A stretch of DNA of 64,000 nt from Myxococcales bacterium (GCA_016794525.1 JAEUJY010000018.1:124001-188000), one strand, 5' to 3'; shown: positions 44,320-57,484, counted from the first letter of the stretch. Numbers and translations are program-made. Notes: generated from the letters alone by a model not told the origin.

Positions 44320-45480
44320 GTGACCGCCTCACAGCCGAGCGACCTCCAGCTGCTGCTCAGTCTCGACTTCACGGTTCGTCTCGATCCGAAGACCGAGAAG
44401 CCGCTCAAGTGGCTGAAGGACAAGAGCGTCGTCGCCGCCCTGGTCGAGGCGGTGTTGTCCCTCCCTGTCTGCGCCGACATGAGATTTGCCGAGGTCGATG
44501 AAATCGAGCCGTTCGCGGGCCTCAAGGCCGCCAAGGCGCTGGTCGCGACTGGGCGGGTCGCCATCGTCAAGTTCCAGGACTCCGATCAGGATCAGGCGGA
44601 CGTCGTCGCGCGACTCGCGGTGCGCGACGGCGCCTTCGAGCTGTGGATCCGGGCCACCGGGGAGCCGCTGGCAAAGCACCGTTCCACGATCATCGATCAG
44701 TTCACCAACCTCGCCGCGCGGCTGCGGGACCTCCTGGAAGGGACGGCCGGGCTCGACATCGGCTACATCACCGCGGCCTACCGCGTGCGCCCGTTCCGGT
44801 ACCTACGCGATCGCCCACCGCGATGGCACGACCATTATCCCGGGAACTCGATCGTCGATCTGCTCGACACGAGGTTTCACCAGTCGGCCGAACCCGGCGC
44901 ACGCCCCGACGACATCGCCGCGCTGACGAAGAAGCCGGCGCCGCCGGCCCGCATCGCCGAAGCGGGTGGGCTCATGGTGATCCGCTGGGCCGAGTCGGCC
45001 GACGAAGCCGAAGTCATCCGTGCCGCCGGCGAGCACGAACGCTGGATCGCGGAACGGCTGAGCCCCGCGCTGGCGGAGGGCTTCAACGCCGACGGCGATC
45101 AGCTGGAAGACCGCTGGACCCTCGAGGCGCGCCCACCGTTGACGTTGTACTCGCCGATGACGCACATCGGCTACAAGGCGGTCGTGGTCTTCCCGGACGG
45201 CACGATCGAGGAGAGTGCCTGGAAGGACGCCCTGCGGATCGCGAAAGCCAAGGCCCTGCCGGACGGTTCGCCCGTGGCCGAGGTCCGGATCGTCGTGCCC
45301 AACCGCGACCTGACCTTCGCGGTGGCGGAGCAGGCAGCGGCGGCCGGCTTCACCGCCGTCGTGTATCCCGATGACCGTGGGAGCTTCTGGAATCCTGACC
45401 CTCCGGGTCCTTGGAGGTCGCCGCCCACCGGCCCCAAGTCCGCCAAGCCACTGAAATCAAAGAAGGCGCCGCGCGCCTGA
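44320..45480 (+). CDS. Immunity-like protein (Imm52-type candidate)
   Basis: 386 residues from GTG 44320; cytoplasmic, no signal. The first ~260 residues form an alpha/beta domain with RDGAFELWIRATGEPLAKHR, FTNLAARLRDLLEG, HDHYPGNSIVDLLDTRFH and GLMVIRWAESADEAEVIRAA. The order and the Trp/Tyr-rich spacing resemble the Imm52 class of polymorphic-toxin immunity proteins, but I cannot confirm this. A second ~110-residue domain (GYKAVVVFPDGTIEESAW; AEVRIVVPNRDLTFAVAEQA) follows, with a Lys-rich end. It precedes the 1635-residue DUF4157 gene by 66 nt and has a broken paralogue upstream. Confidence 0.6.
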   Translation: MTASQPSDLQLLLSLDFTVRLDPKTEKPLKWLKDKSVVAALVEAVLSLPVCADMRFAEVDEIEPFAGLKAAKALVATGRVAIVKFQDSDQDQADVVARLAVRDGAFELWIRATGEPLAKHRSTIIDQFTNLAARLRDLLEGTAGLDIGYITAAYRVRPFRYLRDRPPRWHDHYPGNSIVDLLDTRFHQSAEPGARPDDIAALTKKPAPPARIAEAGGLMVIRWAESADEAEVIRAAGEHERWIAERLSPALAEGFNADGDQLEDRWTLEARPPLTLYSPMTHIGYKAVVVFPDGTIEESAWKDALRIAKAKALPDGSPVAEVRIVVPNRDLTFAVAEQAAAAGFTAVVYPDDRGSFWNPDPPGPWRSPPTGPKSAKPLKSKKAPRA

Positions 45481-45546
45481 GTCACGCCGGGACCGAGGGA
45501 GGTTTGGCGGGGATCCGCCGTAGAATGACCCGAGAGGGGCACGCAG

Positions 45547-48500
45547 ATGGACGATTCAGCCAGCCGACAGTTGTTGTCCTCGTCCGCCCGCCAGAAGCGG
45601 GCGGAGGACGATGACGTGGAGGACCTCGCCACGACCAAGGCGCCCCCCTCGCCGGGAAAGCTGACGCGCGTCGCCGCCTCCGACGCGCCCGTGCCCGCGG
45701 GCTCGAGCGCCGCACCACGCGTCGATCGTCGCGCGGACCCGACGCACGGGGACGTCGATGACGGCGCCCTGGCGGTCGCGTTCGGATTCATCCGCGAGGC
45801 TGCCCACGGGACCCAGCTCCCGCCCCAGCTAGCGCAGCGCCTTGCCACCGAGCTCGGCGTCGATGTGGATCAGGTACGCATCCACACGGACTCCAGCGCC
45901 GCCCAGGCTGCCGCCGCGCTCAACGCGCGCGCGTTCACGATCGGCAGCGACATCTACTTCGCCGAGGGCGCCTTCGATCCGCACAGCAACGTCGGCATCC
46001 AGCTGATCGCGCACGAGATGGCGCACGTCGCGGAGAACCTGCGCGGCACGTCCGGGGCCACCAAGCCGGTCTCGCACCCCGACGATCAGCACGAGCGCCG
46101 CGCCGACGAGTTCGCACGCGGCTTCGACCCGCATCGGAGCATCCGCGTCGATGCCGACGACCCGGCAGAGCTCGTCGAGCGCGTCCGCCGCGAAGGGCAG
46201 CGCAAGCAGCTCCCGTTCGTCAACGAACTCGAGGAGCACTTCGGCACCTCGTTCGACTTCGTCGAGGCCTACAGCGGCGAAGCCGCCGAGCTGGCGTGTC
46301 GGCTGATGGGCGCGACGGCGTTCGCGGTCCGCAACGTCATCGCGCTCGCCGATCCGTCGCCGCAGCGCGAGACGCTGATGCACGAGCTGACGCACGTCAT
46401 GCAGATGGGCGGACGAGGAGCGGCGGCACAGGGTCGGTTCAAGCCCGGCTCGCTGGTGATCGGTGCCGAAGGCACGGCCGTGGAACACGAGGCCGAGGGC
46501 CACGTCGCCGCCCCGACCCTGCACGCGGATACGAACACGATCCACCGCGCGACCACGCCGGATCCCGCGAAGGCCAAGGAGCGCGTCCTAAAGTACTGCC
46601 AGAGCGTGACGCTCGACGGACCAGACAAGGCCGCGCTGCACTGGGGCGTCGTGAAGGGCGCGCACTGCGACGTCCGCTACTACCAGGCCTCGACCTCCGC
46701 GTTCAAGGCCGACACCTACGTGACCGCCGCGAAGGGCGCCAAGGCGGACCTCGACGAGGCCTTCGACAAGGGCTGGGCGCGCGACGTCGGTGCCGGGTTC
46801 CGCCTGCACAAGGCCGGTAACAGCTACGTCATCAGCAAGAAGGACCCGACGGTCACGACCGACGATTGGCAGCAGGACGTCAACCGCGTCACGATCGAGG
46901 AGAAGAACAAGTGGGCGGCCTGGGTGAAGACCTGCAAGGACCTGGCGCCGGGCGGGAAGAAGGGGATCACGTTCACGTGGCCGATGACCGACGGCAAGCT
47001 GAAGGAGGACGAACCGCCGACCTCGCCCACCGAGCTCGACGACTACCGGCGCGCGATGCGCCACGCGATCGCCGAGAAGTACGCCAGCCTCGACGGCAAG
47101 TTCGGCGACTTCTACGAGCAGGTCGTCCAGAAGAAGGCGTTCACCAACAAGATCACCGGCTCGATCTTCGAGGAGATCGTGGCGCTGTCCGGGGGGGGCC
47201 TTGGCCCGGTCGGGACCACCGTCGCGTCCGCCGGCATCCCGGTCTTCGACAAGAAGGACCTCAAGGCCAAGGGGATCCCTGGTGACCGCCTCGATGGCGA
47301 CGGCACCCTCAAGATCGACTTCGGCGGCGGCGACACGATCGAAGCGCTCGTGGAGGCGAAGGCCTACAAGGTCATGCCGGGCGAGCCGTCGCGGCCGACC
47401 ACCGGCGACAAAGACAAGATGGGCTACTACAAGAAGCTCATCGGCGTGACCGCGTACGTCGGCAAGACCGACGAGAACCCCAAGAAGTTCACCTTCAATC
47501 ACTTCGTCTATCAGATCGCCGTCCCGACGGACGCCGCCCTCAAGGATGAGCGCAACAAGACGCTCAACAACTGGGCCAAGGCCCTCGCGGACGCGTTCAA
47601 CAAGGGCAACCTGCCACCGCCCGGCGGCGTCGCCAAGGAGTACTCGCTGGTGCCGGCGCCCGACGGCATCAACTACACCTTCAAGGTCAAGTTCAACCCC
47701 GAGCTGTCGTACGAGATTCCGCTGACGCAGAAGTCGATCAACCTGAACAACCCTGCGGTCAAGGTCCCCGGCCTCAAGGTCTCGCAGATCCAGGCCACCG
47801 TCGACGATAGCCACAACTTCCAGTCGGGCTCGGTCACCTACGGTGTCGAAGCCGGCGACATCAAGAAGCCGCAAGAGAAGAAGCCGCTCACCGCCAGCAC
47901 CACGGCGGGTGGCCCGGCGCAGGCCGACAACAAGCTCACCGGGCTGACCAGCAAGCTCAAGGACTTCCTCCCGGTCGACATCGACGCCGCGATCGTCGAC
48001 GACGGCGTCGAGGCGACGATCAAGCTCAAGCAGGGCCAGGCGACGCCGGGGCTCGCCGGCTTCACGCTCGACGCCGGGGCGACCGAGATCAAGGCCACCT
48101 ACAAGGGCAGCGGCACGCTGACGCTCGATGCCCAGGTCGGCATCAAGCACAAAGACAAGGACATCAAGGGGCAACTCAAGGTCGAGTACGACAACGGGTG
48201 GGGCTTCGAGGGCAAGGTCACCATCGGCGAAGGCGTCATCCCGGGCGTGGCCGAGATCTCGGCTGGAGTCTCGAAGACTCCGGGCGGCGAGTGGAGGATC
48301 TTCGCCGACGTCTTCACGATCGAGAAGCAGTTCGGCGCGATCAAGCTGACCGGCACCGGGAGCGGCCTCGAGTACAACATCAAGACGGGGATGTTCAAGG
48401 GCGACCTCGAGCTGAAGGCCGACCTGGGCATGTTCGGCTCGGCCAGCGGCACGGCCAAGATCGAGAACAACAAGCTCACCAAGGGCTCGCTGTCCTACGA

Positions 48501-50454
48501 CTCGCCCGAGCTGAAGTACCCCAAGGACAAGCCCGTCATCACGGGCACCGTCGGCGGCACCGTCAAGTTCGACAACGGCAAGTTCTCGGGCGACATCAAG
48601 GGCTCCGCCAACCTCAACATCCCGGCGCTGCAGAAGATCGCGAAGGAGGGCGTCGGGCTCGACGTCGACGCGCACATCGACGCCGACGGCGGGTACTACG
48701 GCAGCATCAAGTCGACCAAGCCGATCACGATCGGCAAGCACCTGAAGATCCCGAGCGTCGGCCTGACGCTCGAGAAGGACGGCTCGCTCAAGGGCGACTT
48801 CGAGATCGAGATCGTCAACATCAAGGGGCTGAAGACCGCCAAGGCCAAGGGCACGGTCGACAAGAGCGGCGTCCACATCGAGAGCGCCGAGGCCACCGTC
48901 GAGTTCGGCGACAAGGACAAGGGCAAGTTCTGGGGCTCGATCACGGCGAAGTACACCGACGAGAAGGGCTTCGACGTCGAGGGCACCGCCAACTACAAGA
49001 TCAAGGACGACATCATCGCGACGGGTACGATCAAGTACTCGCAGGAGACCAACGCGATCGGCGTCGAGCTGAAGGTCAGCGAGATCACGCTCTTCGACAA
49101 GTCGATCCACAAGGACCTGTTCTCGGCGTCCAAGCAGATCCCGGTCGTCAACATCTACGGCCTCGGCATCTACATCGACATCGGCTTCGACCTCGGCTTC
49201 GACTTCGGCTTCAAGCTGACGATGACGCCGTCGGCGAAGGTCGAGGACTTCTCGCTCGACACGATGGAGTACAAGCGGATCTCGGCCAAGCTCGAGGTCG
49301 GCGGCGACATCTACGCGCAGCTCACCGGCACGCCCAAGCTGGGCATCGGCGTGTTCGCGATCGACCCGTCGATCATCCGCGGCGGTGGCGGCCTCAAGGT
49401 GCCCATCGTCGGGCGCCTCGACGTCAAGCCCAAGGCGACGTTCGACGTCGGCTACTCGCCCGACGGCGGCGCCGACGCGTCGGCCAAGCTGGGCATCTCC
49501 GGCGAGTTCGGCATCAAGGGCTCGGTCAAGCCGTACGCCGAGTTCGCGCTGCTCAACAACCTGTGGAACCCGAAGTGGGAAGGCGAGCCGCTCGCCGAGT
49601 TCGAGATCCTCAAGCCCACCGAGCTGTTCAACTTCACCGTCGACCTGAACAGCAAGGAGAAGCAGGAAGACCCGGCGCTGCCGGGGAAGAACGAGACCAA
49701 GGCGCCGAAGGAGCCCGAGGGCGACCAGAAGGCCAAGGCCGCGCCCAAGGATCCGGTCGAGCGCGGCGGCGGCGCCGCCAAGACCGACGCCAAGGAAGGC
49801 CCCGTCGCCGAGGGCGGCGATCAGGGCCCGTTCAGCCTCGACGCGCTGATGGAGAAGCTGAAGGCCATCCCCGGCTTCGCCACCGCGAAGAAGATCTTCG
49901 AGTACGCCCAGAAGATCTGGAAGGTCGTGAAGCCGATCTGGGACCTGGTCGAGCCGCTGATGGACATCATCATCAAGCGCATCGAGGAGGTCATCGGCCT
50001 GTTCGACCCGCCGCCGTCGCTGGACAACATCGGCGACTTCCTGTGGAAGCTGGCCAAGCTCCTGTTCAACCTGTCGTTCGGCGGGCTCACCGAGATCGCC
50101 AGCGCGATCAAGTCGCTGCTCGGCAAGGCCGCGGCGTTCGCCAAGAAGCTGATCAACAAGGCCGTGCAGGACGGCCACATCGGCGTGAAGCGCCACAGCT
50201 ACTACATCTGGATGCCGTGGCCCAAGGACGACATCGAGTTCATGGCCGCCGCCGAGTGGAAGATCAACATCCCCGGCGTCGCCGACCTCGGCCAGCACGG
50301 CCCGCCCGGCTTCCTGCTGCGGCCGAGCGGCGTCGTGTCGCTGGTGCTGTACGAAGCGCTGCAGGCGGTCGGCATCGGCTACACGTACGTGGGCAACAGC
50401 GACATCAACAAGCCGTACAACGACATCTGGACCGGCGCCGGCGCCCGCGGGTAG
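45547..50454 (+). CDS. 1635-residue DUF4157 (eCIS-core-type) repeat protein
   Basis: Starts behind GAGAGGGG; TAGAAT lies at 45521-45526. Residues about 70-165 are a DUF4157 domain with VRIHTDSSAAQAAAALNARA and zinc-peptidase-like HEMAH at 156-160. A second copy follows with HELTH at 279-283. Residues ~330-640 form an alpha/beta region with a possible PD-(D/E)xK site (Asp591, Glu603, Lys605). About 710-1360 are long beta repeats rich in Gly/Lys/Asp (GIYIDIGFDLGFDFGFKLTM), then a charged linker, amphipathic helices (~1430-1560) and a unique C-terminus. No signal peptide. DUF4157 marks eCIS effectors and large toxins; the activity is unknown. Confidence 0.8.
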   Translation: MDDSASRQLLSSSARQKRAEDDDVEDLATTKAPPSPGKLTRVAASDAPVPAGSSAAPRVDRRADPTHGDVDDGALAVAFGFIREAAHGTQLPPQLAQRLATELGVDVDQVRIHTDSSAAQAAAALNARAFTIGSDIYFAEGAFDPHSNVGIQLIAHEMAHVAENLRGTSGATKPVSHPDDQHERRADEFARGFDPHRSIRVDADDPAELVERVRREGQRKQLPFVNELEEHFGTSFDFVEAYSGEAAELACRLMGATAFAVRNVIALADPSPQRETLMHELTHVMQMGGRGAAAQGRFKPGSLVIGAEGTAVEHEAEGHVAAPTLHADTNTIHRATTPDPAKAKERVLKYCQSVTLDGPDKAALHWGVVKGAHCDVRYYQASTSAFKADTYVTAAKGAKADLDEAFDKGWARDVGAGFRLHKAGNSYVISKKDPTVTTDDWQQDVNRVTIEEKNKWAAWVKTCKDLAPGGKKGITFTWPMTDGKLKEDEPPTSPTELDDYRRAMRHAIAEKYASLDGKFGDFYEQVVQKKAFTNKITGSIFEEIVALSGGGLGPVGTTVASAGIPVFDKKDLKAKGIPGDRLDGDGTLKIDFGGGDTIEALVEAKAYKVMPGEPSRPTTGDKDKMGYYKKLIGVTAYVGKTDENPKKFTFNHFVYQIAVPTDAALKDERNKTLNNWAKALADAFNKGNLPPPGGVAKEYSLVPAPDGINYTFKVKFNPELSYEIPLTQKSINLNNPAVKVPGLKVSQIQATVDDSHNFQSGSVTYGVEAGDIKKPQEKKPLTASTTAGGPAQADNKLTGLTSKLKDFLPVDIDAAIVDDGVEATIKLKQGQATPGLAGFTLDAGATEIKATYKGSGTLTLDAQVGIKHKDKDIKGQLKVEYDNGWGFEGKVTIGEGVIPGVAEISAGVSKTPGGEWRIFADVFTIEKQFGAIKLTGTGSGLEYNIKTGMFKGDLELKADLGMFGSASGTAKIENNKLTKGSLSYDSPELKYPKDKPVITGTVGGTVKFDNGKFSGDIKGSANLNIPALQKIAKEGVGLDVDAHIDADGGYYGSIKSTKPITIGKHLKIPSVGLTLEKDGSLKGDFEIEIVNIKGLKTAKAKGTVDKSGVHIESAEATVEFGDKDKGKFWGSITAKYTDEKGFDVEGTANYKIKDDIIATGTIKYSQETNAIGVELKVSEITLFDKSIHKDLFSASKQIPVVNIYGLGIYIDIGFDLGFDFGFKLTMTPSAKVEDFSLDTMEYKRISAKLEVGGDIYAQLTGTPKLGIGVFAIDPSIIRGGGGLKVPIVGRLDVKPKATFDVGYSPDGGADASAKLGISGEFGIKGSVKPYAEFALLNNLWNPKWEGEPLAEFEILKPTELFNFTVDLNSKEKQEDPALPGKNETKAPKEPEGDQKAKAAPKDPVERGGGAAKTDAKEGPVAEGGDQGPFSLDALMEKLKAIPGFATAKKIFEYAQKIWKVVKPIWDLVEPLMDIIIKRIEEVIGLFDPPPSLDNIGDFLWKLAKLLFNLSFGGLTEIASAIKSLLGKAAAFAKKLINKAVQDGHIGVKRHSYYIWMPWPKDDIEFMAAAEWKINIPGVADLGQHGPPGFLLRPSGVVSLVLYEALQAVGIGYTYVGNSDINKPYNDIWTGAGARG

Positions 50455-50521
50455 CCGAGCGCCAGCGAGGCTATTCTGGTCTCTGCGGCACGAGCGGATA
50501 GCCGCCACGGCGCGGCCGTCG

Positions 50522-50527
50522 TAGAGT
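50522..50527 (+). promoter_or_regulatory. Candidate -10 box before the 50534 lipoprotein gene
   Basis: TAGAGT, exactly 6 nt before GTG 50534, with no Shine-Dalgarno between. Confidence 0.4.
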
Positions 50528-50533
50528 CGCGCC

Positions 50534-51106
50534 GTGCGCTGGTTCATCATCGTCGCGCTGGTGGCGGGCTGTAGCTCGTCGAAGTCGTCGCCGCCGGCCC
50601 CGGCCCCGGGCGCGGCCGAGGGTGCGCCCGCGCGCCCCACGACCGGCGCGGCGGGCCCGCCGCCCGGCGCTCCCACGGCCCAGCCAGGAAAGGCCTCGTC
50701 CATGACCAAGTTCACCCTGAATGTCGACGGAGAACCGCCGGTGGCGGTCGAGCTCGCGGTGCCGAGCGCCTGGCGCCCGGACGGCGGCGCCGACCCGGCG
50801 TGGTCGCGCGAAGGCGCGCTGATGCTGTCGCTGGTCGCGGTGTCGCCGAGCGGCGACGACGACGCGGCGCGCGTCGGCCGGGCGATCCGCATGCAGTACG
50901 ACGCGGTCGGCGCCGACGAGCGCACCGACCTGCCCGACGGCCGCGTGTGGATCGCGCACCGCGAGGGCGAGAACGTCCACGCGCGGATGTTCGTCCCGTA
51001 CCCCGGCGGCGTGGTGATGGGCGTGGCGATCCTGGGTTCCGAGGGCGCCGGCGCGCTGCCCGAGGTCCGGGCGGCGTTCGACACGCTGAAGATCGTCGGC
51101 CCCTGA
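50534..51106 (+). CDS. Lipoprotein between the DUF4157 and AAA+ genes
   Basis: 190 residues from GTG 50534. MRWFIIVALVAGCSSSKSS is a lipoprotein signal with Cys13. A Pro/Ala/Gly linker follows to about 55, then a ~130-residue domain (KFTLNVDGEPPVAVELAVPS; MLSLVAVSPSGDDDAARVGR; EGENVHARMFVPYPGGVVMG; RAAFDTLKIVGP). The domain resembles periplasmic lipoproteins that test membrane or secretion status but has no named family. It lies 79 nt after the giant gene and 59 nt before the AAA+ gene. Confidence 0.75.
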   Translation: MRWFIIVALVAGCSSSKSSPPAPAPGAAEGAPARPTTGAAGPPPGAPTAQPGKASSMTKFTLNVDGEPPVAVELAVPSAWRPDGGADPAWSREGALMLSLVAVSPSGDDDAARVGRAIRMQYDAVGADERTDLPDGRVWIAHREGENVHARMFVPYPGGVVMGVAILGSEGAGALPEVRAAFDTLKIVGP

Positions 51107-51153
51107 CCCCGGATCGCCGGCGCCGCCGCCGCGCGAGCGCCGCGGTTCGCGCG

Positions 51154-51159
51154 TAGAAT
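51154..51159 (+). promoter_or_regulatory. Candidate -10 box of the AAA+ gene
   Basis: TAGAAT, 6 nt before ATG 51166. It is one of the closest matches to the consensus TATAAT in the window. Confidence 0.5.
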
Positions 51160-51165
51160 GGCCGC

Positions 51166-54396
<3,231 letters not shown>

Positions 54397-54400
54397 CGGC

Positions 54401-55579
54401 TCAGGCGCCGACGAGGATCAGCACGAACAGCGTGAGGTCGTAGACCGCGTGGGCCGCCATGCTGGCGATCGTGCTGGTGCGCCGGCGCAGCACGCCGAAC
54501 ACCAGGCCCAGCAGGAACACCGACAGCACGCCGTCGATCGAGTACTGCAGCGCGTGGCCGGCGGCGAAGAACAGGTTGGCGAACACCAGCCCCAGCCGCG
54601 GCTGCAGCACGCCGCGCACCGCCAGCTCCTCGCCGACGCCGGCGGCCACCGCGATCGCCACGCTCGACGCCAGCGTCAGCGACGGCACGCCGAACAGCCG
54701 ATCGAGCTGATCCTCGTCGGCGCGCGGCAGGCCCAGCCCGCCGGCGGCGTGGGTGAGCAGGTAGTCGAGGCCGAGCGCCAGCGGCACCAGCGCCAGGCCG
54801 ATGCCGACGCCGACGCCGACCGCGCGCCAGCCCGGCCAGCGCAGCCCGAGCCGCTCGCGGCAGGTCGCGGCGCCGCGGTGGACGCCGTAGCCCACCAGCA
54901 CGAACGCGCCGGGGATGATCCACAGGAGCGGCAGCAGCGTCTCGAGCGCGGAGTCGTGATCGTCGCGCTCGGGGTGGCGCGCCATCAGGTCCAGCAGCAG
55001 CGCGCGACCGCCGGTGCCGATCAGCGGCGCCAGGCTGAACGCGGTGAGCCCGACCGCCAGCACCAGCGCGACGTGGTGGGCGTGATCGTCGGGCCGCAGC
55101 CCGAGGCGCGCCATCACCGGGCGCGCCAGCGGCGTCGCCACGAGCGCGGTGGCCAGGGTCGCGATCGCGACCGCGACGTAGACGCCGGTGCGCAGGCGCG
55201 CGGCGTCGGGGTACGCCTCGCCGGCCATGCCGACCAGCGACAGCACGATCAACAGGAGCAGCAGGCCGACGACGACCCACGCCACGACCCGGGCCCAGAA
55301 GCGGCGCACGCCCATGTGCGCGAACCAGCCGACGACCGCGAACGGCCACACCATCAGCCCGGCCTCGGCGAGCTCACCGAGGAAGCCGCCGGTGGCGGCG
55401 CCGGCGATCGACACCACCAGCGCGACCAGCGCGACCGCTGCCAGCACCCAGCGCTCGCGGCGCAGGTAGCCGGGCGGGGTCAGCGGCGCCGGCGGCGGCG
55501 CGTAGTAGCCCGGCGGCGGGTAGTAGCCGCCGGGCATCGGGTAGTGCGGCGGATAGCCGGGTGGCGGCCAGGGGTTCAT
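54401..55579 (-). CDS. CPBP-family intramembrane protease
   Basis: 392 residues from ATG 55579 behind GGAGG. A Pro/Tyr-rich cytoplasmic head (YPPHYPMPGGYYPPPGYY) is followed by about nine membrane helices. The CPBP/Abi motif is GVGEELAVRGVLQPRLG, with a later FFAAGHALQY supplying a His, as in CAAX-type glutamic proteases. These enzymes cleave within membranes in prenyl-protein processing or bacteriocin immunity; the substrate is unknown. It converges on the AAA+ gene with 4 nt between stops. Confidence 0.88.
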   Translation of the reverse strand: MNPWPPPGYPPHYPMPGGYYPPPGYYAPPPAPLTPPGYLRRERWVLAAVALVALVVSIAGAATGGFLGELAEAGLMVWPFAVVGWFAHMGVRRFWARVVAWVVVGLLLLLIVLSLVGMAGEAYPDAARLRTGVYVAVAIATLATALVATPLARPVMARLGLRPDDHAHHVALVLAVGLTAFSLAPLIGTGGRALLLDLMARHPERDDHDSALETLLPLLWIIPGAFVLVGYGVHRGAATCRERLGLRWPGWRAVGVGVGIGLALVPLALGLDYLLTHAAGGLGLPRADEDQLDRLFGVPSLTLASSVAIAVAAGVGEELAVRGVLQPRLGLVFANLFFAAGHALQYSIDGVLSVFLLGLVFGVLRRRTSTIASMAAHAVYDLTLFVLILVGA

Positions 55580-55677
55580 CGCACGGCCTCCAAGCCCACG
55601 CCGCCAGTGTTGCGCACGCGCGCGCACGCGGCAAGCCGCGCGTTGCCGGCGCCGCGGCGATCGGCGACGCTGCCGCG

Positions 55678-56139
55678 ATGGCCGATCCCGATCCGACCGA
55701 CGCCGCCGCGTACATCAACCAGCACCGCGGCGGCTGGAACCAGGCGATGGAGCTGACGTTCGTGCGCGCGTCCGCCGACGCGTGCGTGGCCGAGCTGACC
55801 GTCGGCCCGCAGCACCTGCAGCCCTACGGCATCGTCCACGGCGGCGTCCACGCCGGCATCATCGAGGCGGCGTGCTCGACCGGCGCCGCGGTCGCGGCGA
55901 TGGCCCGCGGCCAGACCGTCGTCGGGCTCGAGAACGCGACGTCGTTCATCCGCGCCGCGCGTGGCGGCGTGCTGCGCGTGACCGCGCGCCCGCTGACCCG
56001 CGGCCGCCGCACCCAGGTGTGGGAGGCGACGGTCACCGACGCCGACGGCGCGCTCCTGGCCACCGGCCGCGTGCGGCTGATGTGCCTCGACGCCGGCGCC
56101 GACCTCGCCGGCCGCACCGCGGGCATGGCGCCAGGCTGA
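55678..56139 (+). CDS. PaaI-type hotdog thioesterase
   Basis: 153 residues from ATG 55678 with GACGCT 6 nt upstream. The hotdog signature is complete: YGIVHGGVHAGIIEAACSTG (catalytic region HGGxxAxxxE), then VVGLENATSFIRAARGGVLR and WEATVTDADGALLATGRVRL. PaaI-like enzymes hydrolyse acyl-CoA thioesters, often aromatic or medium-chain. Cytoplasmic. The next gene is a hydrolase on the same strand 85 nt away. Confidence 0.9.
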   Translation: MADPDPTDAAAYINQHRGGWNQAMELTFVRASADACVAELTVGPQHLQPYGIVHGGVHAGIIEAACSTGAAVAAMARGQTVVGLENATSFIRAARGGVLRVTARPLTRGRRTQVWEATVTDADGALLATGRVRLMCLDAGADLAGRTAGMAPG

Positions 56140-56224
56140 TCACGCGGTGGGGGTTCGACGCGACGCCGGCGCGCGGCGCCCGATCGACGCAACCGCGAGC
56201 GCGGCCTGCGTGTCCCTTCGGGCG

Positions 56225-57133
56225 ATGCGGGCCATGCGACCGATCGTGGCGATCGCGGTGCTCCTGGCGGCGTGCGACCGCCATCCCGCGGCCCCGACGC
56301 CGACGCCGACGCCGACCGTCGATGCGCAGCCCACGCCGGCGGCGATCCACGTGCGCGTCGTCGGCACCGGCCGGCCGATGATCCTGATCCCGGGGCTGGC
56401 CTGCGACGGGAGCGTGTGGCGCGGCGCCGAGGCGCGCTTCGCCGCCGGCTGGCAGCTGCACGTCGTCGAGCTGGCGGGCTTCGCCGGGCACCCGGCGATC
56501 CCGCCGCCGTTCCTGGACACCGTGCGGCAGGCGATCGTCGACTACGTCGCGACGCAGCGCCTCGACCACCCGGTGGTGATCGGCCACTCGCTGGGCGCGA
56601 TGGTGGCGCTGTGGGTCGTGGGCTCGGCGCCCGAGCGCTTCGGCCCGGTGGTCGCGCTCGATGGGGTCCCGTTCGGCGCCGCGCTGAGCGATCCGGGGGC
56701 GACGCCGGCGACGACCCGCACCCGCGCCGAGGCCCTGCGCGCGCGGGTGGCCGCCATCAGCGACGCGGACAAGCCGGGCCAGGCCCGCCTCATGTTCGCC
56801 CCGATGGTGACGGCACCCGCCGACCTCGACGCCATCCTGCGCGTCGCGGCGCGCGCCGACGTGCGCGCGGTGGGCCAGGCGATGTACGAGCTGTTGACCA
56901 CCGACGCGCGCCCCGCGGCGGCGCGGATCACGACGCCGGTGCTCATGCTGGTCGCCGGCGATCACTTCGCCGGCGACCCGGCGCCGGACCTCGCCCCCTA
57001 CGAGGCGCAGCTGGCCGGCGCCCGCGATCACCGCATCGCGATCGTCCCCGCCGCGCGCCACTTCGTGATGCTGGACGCGCCGGCGCGGGTGTACGACGAG
57101 ATCGAGCGCTTCGTCGCCGCGCCCGCGCGGTGA
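56225..57133 (+). CDS. Lipid-anchored alpha/beta hydrolase
   Basis: 302 residues from ATG 56225 (a second ATG lies at 56234). MRAMRPIVAIAVLLAAC is a lipoprotein signal with Cys17, followed by a PTPTPTP linker. The alpha/beta hydrolase core has the oxyanion loop ILIPGLACDGSVWRG, nucleophile elbow VVIGHSLGAMVALW, acid in LMLVAGDHFAGDP and His in VPAARHFVMLDAP. A periplasmic or outer-membrane esterase is likely; the substrate is unknown. Confidence 0.88.
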   Translation: MRAMRPIVAIAVLLAACDRHPAAPTPTPTPTVDAQPTPAAIHVRVVGTGRPMILIPGLACDGSVWRGAEARFAAGWQLHVVELAGFAGHPAIPPPFLDTVRQAIVDYVATQRLDHPVVIGHSLGAMVALWVVGSAPERFGPVVALDGVPFGAALSDPGATPATTRTRAEALRARVAAISDADKPGQARLMFAPMVTAPADLDAILRVAARADVRAVGQAMYELLTTDARPAAARITTPVLMLVAGDHFAGDPAPDLAPYEAQLAGARDHRIAIVPAARHFVMLDAPARVYDEIERFVAAPAR

Positions 57134-57187
57134 CCCGCGGGTTCGCAGCGCGGCGTCGGGCGGCGGGCCACGACGCCGCGCCGGCGC

Positions 57188-57484
57188 TCACTCGGTGGGC
57201 GGCGCGTCCATGCAGCGCTTGGCGCAGGTCGACGCCTTGAACAGCCCCGAGCCGAGCGGGCAGTAGCACACCGCCTGCAGCGGCCGCCCGGCGCAGAACG
57301 TGTTGCTGCAGACCGACTCGGGGCCGAGCGAGAACGGCACGTCGTCGGCGACCTGATCGGCGGGGATCGCGACGGTGATCGGGACCGCCTGCGCGGCCGG
57401 CGACGGGGGCGCCTCGGCCTCGACACACGCGGCCGCGCCGAGCCCGAGCACGAGAGCGAACGAGATGAACATGCGATGCAACAT
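57188..57484 (-). CDS. Small Cys-rich lipoprotein
   Basis: 98 residues from ATG 57484 with GGAG upstream. The signal MLHRMFISFALVLGLGAAAC has lipobox Cys20; a short acidic/Pro part and a Cys-rich C-terminus follow (SVCSNTFCAGRPLQAVCYCP; STCAKRCMD), six Cys likely in disulfides. No family recognised. It converges on the hydrolase gene. Confidence 0.7.
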   Translation of the reverse strand: MLHRMFISFALVLGLGAAACVEAEAPPSPAAQAVPITVAIPADQVADDVPFSLGPESVCSNTFCAGRPLQAVCYCPLGSGLFKASTCAKRCMDAPPTE

